NCBI GenBank assembly: GCA_041946685.1
Contig: JBHGAV010000038.1
Span: 1-40,074 of the forward strand
DNA: 40,074 bases
From: JBHGAV01 sp041946685
GTDB lineage: Bacteria > Acidobacteriota > Terriglobia > Bryobacterales > Bryobacteraceae
Reading direction: 5' to 3'
A program made the position numbers and the translations under genes. The notes under the pieces are model-generated. The model did not search any database. It was not told the DNA's origin and saw nothing but the letters and a program-made list of their open reading frames with translations. Below, in pieces: positions 35,372 to 40,074 of the stretch (its first letter is position 1; the number at the start of each line of letters is the position of its first letter).

Positions 35372-37480
35372 ATGCAAAACTACGCCCTCAACACGTCAAA
35401 GGGTGAATCTGCCGCGTCACCCGTCCCCCTGTCCCTGCGTAAGCGGCGTCAGTGGGTGCTTTGGTGCTGCGAGCGACGGAATGGTGACAAGCCCACCAAA
35501 GTGCCATACTCGACGGCCGGGTGCCGCGCCAGTTCGCAGGACCCGAAGACGTGGGCCACCTTTCAGGAGGTGGACAGCCTGAAGTCGAAATACGACGGTG
35601 TCGGTTTTGTCTTTACCGCTACCGATCCCTTCGTAGGTATAGACCTGGACGGCTGCCTTGACGATGACGGGGCGTTGAAGCCGTGGGCACGTGGCGTGGT
35701 CAAGGACTTCGACGGCACCTATATGGAGACGTCGCCCTCGGGTCGCGGCGTACACATAATCTGCGAGGGGCAACTGCCCGGCGGCAGGGGTCGCCAAATT
35801 GTGTTGAACGACGGGCACGTCGAGTTGTATGACCGAGGGCGTTACTTCACGGTAACGGGTGTATCTTTCAATGGTTCCCCGTCAAAGATCATCAACTGTC
35901 AGGCGGCAGTTGACAAGCTCCTAGCCAGGGAGTCGAAGACCGTGGGCAAAGCGACCGTGGGGGTGGTGACACCGGGTCTACGCCACAACGACCTTGTGAG
36001 TGTTGGTGCAACACTTCGTGCTCATGGTTTGAACGGGGCGGAATTGTTCACGGCGCTCGCGGCACGCAACTTTCAAGCGTGTCAACCCCCGCTCGAACCC
36101 GCCGAGGTCCGTGCCATTGTTGATTGGTGTGCAACGCAACCGCCAGTCTTCGAAATGAATGAAGTGGGCAATGGACTGAGATTCGCACTTCTCCACGGTG
36201 GTACGTCACGCTGGTGCTCAGACCTTAACGCTTGGTTTCACTTTGACGGGAAGCGATGGGTGCGGGACAACCTCTGCATAACCGACCGCAAGGCGTTTGA
36301 GGTCACACGCGCAATGGCGACGGAGGCGGCAGCGACAACCGACGCGGACTTGGCAAAGCGGCTACTGGCTTGGACCAACGCCTCCAAGTCCAATCGCGCA
36401 CAGAAGGCTATCGTCGACCAAGCGAAGAAGTGGCTTCCGGTGACGCCAGCGGAGTTTGACCGTGACGCTAATCTGCTAAATGTTCAGAACGGCACGCTCG
36501 ATCTATGCACAGGAATTCTCCGTCCGCACGCGGCTGACGATTTGCTGACGATGCTGGCGGGTACCAGTTACTCGACAGAGGCACGCTGCCCGCGCTTCCT
36601 CCAGTTTCTCAAAGAGGTTTTTGAGCCTCATCCCGATGTGATTGATTTTGTGCTTCGTGCCCTCGGCTATAGCCTCTGTGGGGATGTCACGGAGCAGTGC
36701 CTCTTCGAAGCATACGGAACCGGAGCCAACGGCAAGTCCACTCTCTTGGAACTGGTTCGGCACGTTGCCGGCGATTACGCTGGTTGTGCCGATTCCGCGG
36801 CCCTCTTGGTCCGCCGCTACAACTCCGAACCTCGTGACTCCGTGGCCGGGTTGCGTGGAAAGCGCCTGGTTACCATCCAGGAGGCGGATGAAGGCGCACG
36901 TCTGGCCGAGGGCTTAGTGAAGTGGCTCACCGGCGGCGACAAGATCACCGCCCGGCGGCTGTACGAGAACTTGGTTGAGTTCACCCCCTCCTGGAAGATT
37001 TGGTGGGCGGTGAACCATCGCCCGACCGTCCGGGGCACCGACCTCGCCATTTGGCGACGAATCCGTCTGATCCCCTTCGATGTGAGTTTTGAGGGACGCG
37101 AGAATCGTCAGCTTGGCACACAACTACGCGCTGAGGGCGAGGGTATTTTGCGGCTTCTGGTAAAGCGCCACCTACGCTGGCGAGAGGAGGGATTGAAGGT
37201 ATCCACGTCCGTCCGTGAGGCTACCCAAGCCTACCGCACTGATAGTGATCAGGTCGGGCGTTTTCTCCAAGAGTGTGCCAGGGTGGAACCCCAGGCGCAG
37301 GGCACGGCTCGTGACGTTTACCTTGCATACAGCGACTGGTGCAAGGATAACGGCGAGGAGCGTCTGAGCCATCGCGCCTTGGGATTGCGTCTGACGGAGC
37401 GGGGTATAAAGCGCCGTCGTGTTCGCGATAACAACGGAAAACCGGTTGTTAAGTATATTGGCGTAAAGCTTCGGGGGTGA
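35372..37480 (+). CDS. Phage/plasmid primase-helicase, P4 family
   Basis: A 702-residue replication protein. The N-terminal 260 residues look like a primase-polymerase unit: RRQWVLWCCERRNGDKPTKVPYS, GVGFVFTATDPFVGIDLDGC with the acidic metal motif, and ETSPSGRGVHII. After it come a linker and a D5_N-type region (LNVQNGTLDLCTG, HPDVIDFVLRALGYSLCGDVTEQCLFEAYGTGANGKSTLLEL) with the Walker A of an SF3 helicase near residue 450. LVTIQEADEGARL is the Walker B region, and WWAVNHRPTVRGTDLAIWRRIRLIPFDV is typical of P4 alpha-like proteins. A C-terminal winged-helix region follows (SHRALGLRLTERGIKRRR). It probably initiates element replication, perhaps at the repeats just downstream. Confidence 0.95.
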   Translation: MQNYALNTSKGESAASPVPLSLRKRRQWVLWCCERRNGDKPTKVPYSTAGCRASSQDPKTWATFQEVDSLKSKYDGVGFVFTATDPFVGIDLDGCLDDDGALKPWARGVVKDFDGTYMETSPSGRGVHIICEGQLPGGRGRQIVLNDGHVELYDRGRYFTVTGVSFNGSPSKIINCQAAVDKLLARESKTVGKATVGVVTPGLRHNDLVSVGATLRAHGLNGAELFTALAARNFQACQPPLEPAEVRAIVDWCATQPPVFEMNEVGNGLRFALLHGGTSRWCSDLNAWFHFDGKRWVRDNLCITDRKAFEVTRAMATEAAATTDADLAKRLLAWTNASKSNRAQKAIVDQAKKWLPVTPAEFDRDANLLNVQNGTLDLCTGILRPHAADDLLTMLAGTSYSTEARCPRFLQFLKEVFEPHPDVIDFVLRALGYSLCGDVTEQCLFEAYGTGANGKSTLLELVRHVAGDYAGCADSAALLVRRYNSEPRDSVAGLRGKRLVTIQEADEGARLAEGLVKWLTGGDKITARRLYENLVEFTPSWKIWWAVNHRPTVRGTDLAIWRRIRLIPFDVSFEGRENRQLGTQLRAEGEGILRLLVKRHLRWREEGLKVSTSVREATQAYRTDSDQVGRFLQECARVEPQAQGTARDVYLAYSDWCKDNGEERLSHRALGLRLTERGIKRRRVRDNNGKPVVKYIGVKLRG

Positions 37481-37491
37481 GATATGGAGTC

Positions 37492-37589
37492 TGTTACCGT
37501 TACCGTTGTTACCTTAAAGCCGGGAATTTTGGGCATACATTTTCCTTATAGGGGTTTTGGGAAATTCGGTAACAACGGTAACGGTAACA
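37492..37589. repeat. 22-bp perfect inverted repeat built from GGTAAC units
   Basis: The left arm (37492-37513) and right arm (37568-37589) are perfect reverse complements, 54 bp apart. Each arm carries three copies of the hexamer GGTAAC or its complement GTTACC, two adjacent and one after a 3-bp gap. The spacer is comparatively AT-rich (around CATACATTTTCCTTATAG). Position right behind the primase gene and the iteron-like units make a replication origin or replication-control site plausible; a transcriptional hairpin is the alternative. Confidence 0.6.
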
Positions 37590-38002
37590 AAGCCGCTGTG
37601 TGGGGAGTGTACCCCCGAACGCGTAGAAACACGTGGACTGCCGCAGGTCGAGGCCACAAGACGACAGCCCGAACCGTTCGTTTCCCAGTGAAAATGCGGT
37701 GCCGACACCCACAACCATATTCCCAATATGCGGCTGAAACACGCACCAGAATCCCGTTTTACAGGGCTCAGAACAGGGTTGGAACTGCCAGTTTGAAGTC
37801 ATTTTTTGAAGTTCAACCCCGGTTCCGGGTGCTAAGTACCCTCACCACCAGGCCCAAAACACCTCCAAAACCAGGCCTGGGAGCGGCTATAAAGAGCCGG
37901 AACCCTCCGGGGGTACCTTGGGTACCCCCCACATGGCCCGGCTCGTTATATCCGCTCCCAGGCACTGCGCCTGCGTGCTGTGAAGCCACGTAAGGAGATC
38001 AA
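37590..38002. other. Probably non-coding control segment of the phage-like element
   Basis: Together with the preceding inverted repeat this forms a 522-bp gap between the primase and the DUF5681 gene. A stop-free frame from ATG 37484 to 37993 exists, but its product is a low-order mix of Pro, Arg, Thr and Gly with no recognisable domain, and the DNA is dominated by inverted repeats. These include the GGGG-AGTGTA-CCCC hairpin near 37601, a GGTG/CACC hairpin near 37698, and the large hairpin at 37876-37962. I favour a regulatory or origin role. Confidence 0.45.
37876..37962. repeat. Large two-tier stem-loop, 25-bp outer arms
   Basis: Outer arms 37876-37900 and 37938-37962 are reverse complements at 23 of 25 positions. 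Inside them GGGGGTACC (37909-37917) and GGTACCCCC (37921-37929) form a second perfect stem with a TTG loop. The whole 87-nt structure lies 41 bases before the DUF5681 gene. No T-tract follows, so it is not a classic terminator. It could be a packaging, nicking or regulatory site, or a relic of a small mobile repeat. Confidence 0.6.
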
Positions 38003-38632
38003 ATGACGATGAAGAAAGTCATTAAAGACACGCGTTGGAAGAAAGGTTGCCCCAGGTCAAATCCACGTGGACGGCCACGTAAAGGGCACAGCATCGCCGA
38101 CCAGTTGCGTGCCGCGGCCTCCGGTCCCGCACGTAAGCGACTTGTCCGCAGTCTCATCGAGAAGGCCGAGAACGGAAACCTACGCGCCATTGAATTGCTC
38201 TTCGCTTACCTGTTGGGCAAACCGCAAGGCGAGCCACTGGTCCACATCGACATGCGACAGCAGGACTCACAACATACCCTCGACCTGACCAAACTGAGCG
38301 ACGCGGACCTGGAACTGCTACACCAGATCGTACAGCGAGCGAACCCGAACAACCCATTGCCCCCACCCACGCCCGCACCCCTACGGCTACCCGCACCACG
38401 TTCTACATCGAAGCCCGAACCCCCGCCACAGATCGAGGCACCCGTTCCCGCAGCCGAAGCACCCGTTCCCACCGGCAGCGGACCGGGTGGGGAGCCTGCT
38501 CCTCCTCAGACTCCCCACCCGGAGTTAAAGGTCATCCCAATTCGCAACCTTGGTTCCGGTGACCTTGGTACGGCGGAACTTCGCCGTCACGTTAACGAAA
38601 TTGTACGACTCGATCCCCCAGGATATTGGTGA
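38003..38632 (+). CDS. DUF5681-type phage protein (small-terminase-like), proline-rich linker
   Basis: A 209-residue protein from ATG 38003 with AAGGAG upstream. Residues 10-30 contain WKKGCPRSNPRGRPRKGHSIADQL, the GxSxNPxGRP-type opening of DUF5681, often next to phage terminase genes and sometimes annotated as a terminase small-subunit-like DNA-binding protein. Residues 30-80 form a helical region (RKRLVRSLIEKAENGNLRAIELLFAYLLGKPQG). Residues about 112-172 are a low-complexity Pro/Ala linker with a repeated EAPVP unit, followed by a short C-terminal helix. The role in DNA packaging is inferred from family and position. Confidence 0.75.
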   Translation: MTMKKVIKDTRWKKGCPRSNPRGRPRKGHSIADQLRAAASGPARKRLVRSLIEKAENGNLRAIELLFAYLLGKPQGEPLVHIDMRQQDSQHTLDLTKLSDADLELLHQIVQRANPNNPLPPPTPAPLRLPAPRSTSKPEPPPQIEAPVPAAEAPVPTGSGPGGEPAPPQTPHPELKVIPIRNLGSGDLGTAELRRHVNEIVRLDPPGYW

Positions 38633-38637
38633 TAGCT

Positions 38638-39462
38638 ATGAAGAAACAATCAAAGAAAGCAACATCGCAGCCAGTCAAGCGGCCCGCCGACGAAGTCCGT
38701 GAGTTCCTCGCGGAGCAAAAGGCGCTCTACACAGCCCGCGACAGTGCCGAGCGGCGCGTTGCCGAGGCCGAGAAGAACCTGGACACAGCGCGCCGCAACT
38801 TAGCTGCGGCCCAGGCCGAGCGTCTTATCCAAGATCCCGACGCCGACCTGGACGGTATGGAAACCTCCGCCGAGTTCGTCTCGGCCTCCTTGCGTCTGGA
38901 AGAGTGCCGCGCCGCACAGGGTGGCATTCGTAAGCGCATTGCCGACCGCGACGCTCAGTTGCTCACCATCGCTGCGAAACTCAAGTCTGCTCGCCAACAG
39001 TACAACGCCGAAGCAATCCAGCGCTTCCTCACCGACACCTACACGCCCGCGGCCGAGGCTTTCGCTCGGGTTCTTCGCCGGGGCGCGGCGCTGGAAGCCG
39101 CGCTCGGTGAGCCGATCCCCGCACTCCATTGCTTGCCGGAGCATGAGGCCTGGTCGTCGGACACCGAGGCAAGAGAGTTCCATGACCAACACTGCGAACT
39201 GCGCAACCTAAACGAAGCGTTGATTCAGTACCAGCGGGACGCCGAAGCCCGCGTGCTTATGGCGGAGAAGGACCGAATGCGCAAGGCACCGTTCGATCCA
39301 ACGGCGAAGTTTAAGGTCAGAAAGCCCTTCGTCTGTATGGGCAAGGAGTACGCGGTGGGCAGCCTTGTGGATGCGCATGACATTGCGCTGACTACGTTGG
39401 GCAAGCTCCACGGCGCTGGCTTCTTGACGACTGTGGAGCATATCTACGAGTGGGAGGCGTAA
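38638..39462 (+). CDS. Coiled-coil phage protein of unknown function
   Basis: A 274-residue protein from ATG 38638 (GTG 38629 overlapping the previous stop is an alternative). Residues about 20-75 and 85-125 are Ala/Glu/Arg-rich heptad-like helices (RDSAERRVAEAEKNLDTARRNLAAAQAERL), indicating a coiled coil. The C-terminal 60 residues are a small domain (FKVRKPFVCMGKEYAVGSLVDAHDIALTTLGKLHGAGFLTTVEHIYEWE). I do not recognise a family. It lies between the DUF5681 protein and the prohead protease, where a scaffold or head-completion factor would fit, but this is a guess from position. Confidence 0.75.
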   Translation: MKKQSKKATSQPVKRPADEVREFLAEQKALYTARDSAERRVAEAEKNLDTARRNLAAAQAERLIQDPDADLDGMETSAEFVSASLRLEECRAAQGGIRKRIADRDAQLLTIAAKLKSARQQYNAEAIQRFLTDTYTPAAEAFARVLRRGAALEAALGEPIPALHCLPEHEAWSSDTEAREFHDQHCELRNLNEALIQYQRDAEARVLMAEKDRMRKAPFDPTAKFKVRKPFVCMGKEYAVGSLVDAHDIALTTLGKLHGAGFLTTVEHIYEWEA

Positions 39463-39464
39463 CT

Positions 39465-39836
39465 ATGACAGACAACATCGTGAAGATCGACACCGAGCAG
39501 CAACTGGTCTTCGGTTGGGCCAGCGTTGTCTTTGACCAGGACGGCCCCGTGGTGGACCGCCAGGGTGACGTTATCGACGCCAGCGAACTGGAGAAGGCTG
39601 CCTATGCGTATGTGCTGGAGTCCCGGGTCGGAGGCGAGATGCACCGCACCACGGGCGTAGCCAAGCTGGTGGAGAGCATTGTCTTCACCAAGCAGAAACA
39701 GGAAGCCCTCGGCATCGACCTGGGCAAGACCGGATGGTGGGTGGGTTTCAAGGTGACCGATCCCGACGTCTGGGCCAAGGTCAAGAAGGGTGAATTGCGT
39801 TCCTTCTCGATTCATGGGAAGGCTCGCCGGGTTTAA
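39465..39836 (+). CDS. XkdF-like phage prohead protease (peptidase S78_2 type)
   Basis: A 123-residue protein from ATG 39465, preceded by GGGAGG at a spacing of seven bases, three bases after the previous stop codon. FGWASVVFDQDGPVVDRQGDVIDASELEKAAYAYV, GEMHRTTGVAKLVESIVFTKQKQ with the candidate catalytic histidine, GWWVGFKVTDPDVWAKVKKGELRSFSIHGKA with the candidate serine, match the XkdF/S78_2 group of head-maturation proteases (PF14550). It would cleave scaffold or capsid precursors during head assembly. The following gene continues with a sequence that in some phages belongs to the same polypeptide. Confidence 0.85.
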   Translation: MTDNIVKIDTEQQLVFGWASVVFDQDGPVVDRQGDVIDASELEKAAYAYVLESRVGGEMHRTTGVAKLVESIVFTKQKQEALGIDLGKTGWWVGFKVTDPDVWAKVKKGELRSFSIHGKARRV

Positions 39837-39851
39837 TCGAAAGGAGTACCT

Positions 39852-40074
39852 ATGGCAAAGCAACTGAAGGACATCGAAATTGACGAGATCTCGCTCGTGG
39901 ATCGGCCAGCGAACCCTGGTGCACGGGTGCGGCTCTTCAAGCGTGAGGACCCGCTGAACAGCGGCAAAGCCCTGATCGAGAAGTGCTTGGACGCCTTCGA
40001 GAGCAACGACTACCGGGAAGTTACAAAGGAGGATTTCGAAGGGGCGCTCGACCATCTGGCGCAGGCCTGCGCCA
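39852..40074 (+). CDS. Phage structural-module protein, 5' part (cut by window end)
   Basis: The first 74 residues of a protein starting at ATG 39852 behind AAAGGAG (39840-39846). It opens MAKQLKDIEIDEISLVDRPANPGARVRLFK, a motif I associate with the region following XkdF-type proteases, sometimes fused to them. An acidic helical stretch (FESNDYREVTKEDFEGALDHLAQA) follows and may begin a scaffold-like domain. The gene runs out of the window, so nothing can be said about its end. Confidence 0.8.
   Translation, partial: MAKQLKDIEIDEISLVDRPANPGARVRLFKREDPLNSGKALIEKCLDAFESNDYREVTKEDFEGALDHLAQACA

Noticed and set aside
37484..37993. A 169-codon stop-free frame with an ATG after the primase gene
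   Set aside because: The product shows no domain and is compositionally random, while the DNA is filled with large inverted repeats; a non-coding control region is more likely. A short translated leader is not excluded.

Overview
The window looks like a piece of a GC-rich acidobacterial chromosome, probably Bryobacterales/Solibacter-like. This is inferred from protein style: a DUF6599-type membrane protein behind secA, a DUF5916 outer-membrane barrel, a secreted DUF1080 plus FG-GAP protein, and several small secreted proteins of a kind I associate with that phylum. No rRNA or tRNA gene and no CRISPR array was seen.

Positions 1-34213 are host chromosome. They start with the 3' two-thirds of secA, overlapped by a DUF6599-like membrane protein. 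A 368-bp gap follows, holding a terminator-like structured element, a near-consensus promoter and a second intrinsic terminator, which together look like a small RNA gene. Next come RNase J, a convergent pair (secreted unknown protein and DSD1-family PLP enzyme), a GYD protein, and an overlapping three-gene minus-strand unit (P-type cation ATPase, zf-TFIIB/His-rich protein, DUF5916 barrel) divergent from a TetR regulator with palindromes in the shared gap. Then follow dprA, topA and lexA (the last two convergent across a perfect 28-bp palindrome containing both stop codons), a secreted esterase and a DUF1080/FG-GAP protein.

Positions 20540-25686 hold a complete, tightly overlapped Fe-S assembly operon, iscR-iscS-iscU-iscA-hscB-hscA-iscX, with no ferredoxin gene. 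A consensus promoter and an IscR type-1-like 25-bp operator precede iscR, so the operon is probably autoregulated by its own [2Fe-2S] repressor. After it come two secreted acidobacterial-type proteins, an endonuclease IV gene that appears to start at CTG and overlaps leuS, a CmoB-like methyltransferase with a duplicated C-terminal domain, and uvrB.

From about 34240 to the end the content changes to a prophage or phage-like element, all on the plus strand. It has a consensus promoter, an unknown 253-aa protein, an excisionase-type DNA-binding protein and a P4-type primase-helicase. A 522-bp apparently non-coding segment follows, with two large inverted repeats (candidate origin or control region). 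Last come a DUF5681-type (small-terminase-like) protein, a coiled-coil protein, an XkdF-like prohead protease and a partial companion protein cut by the window edge. No integrase, portal or large terminase lies in the window, so the element continues to the right. The most unusual items are the small RNA locus near 2.9-3.07 kb, the paired inverted repeats at 37.5-38.0 kb, the CTG start of the endonuclease IV gene, and the uncharacterised phage protein at 34.3 kb.
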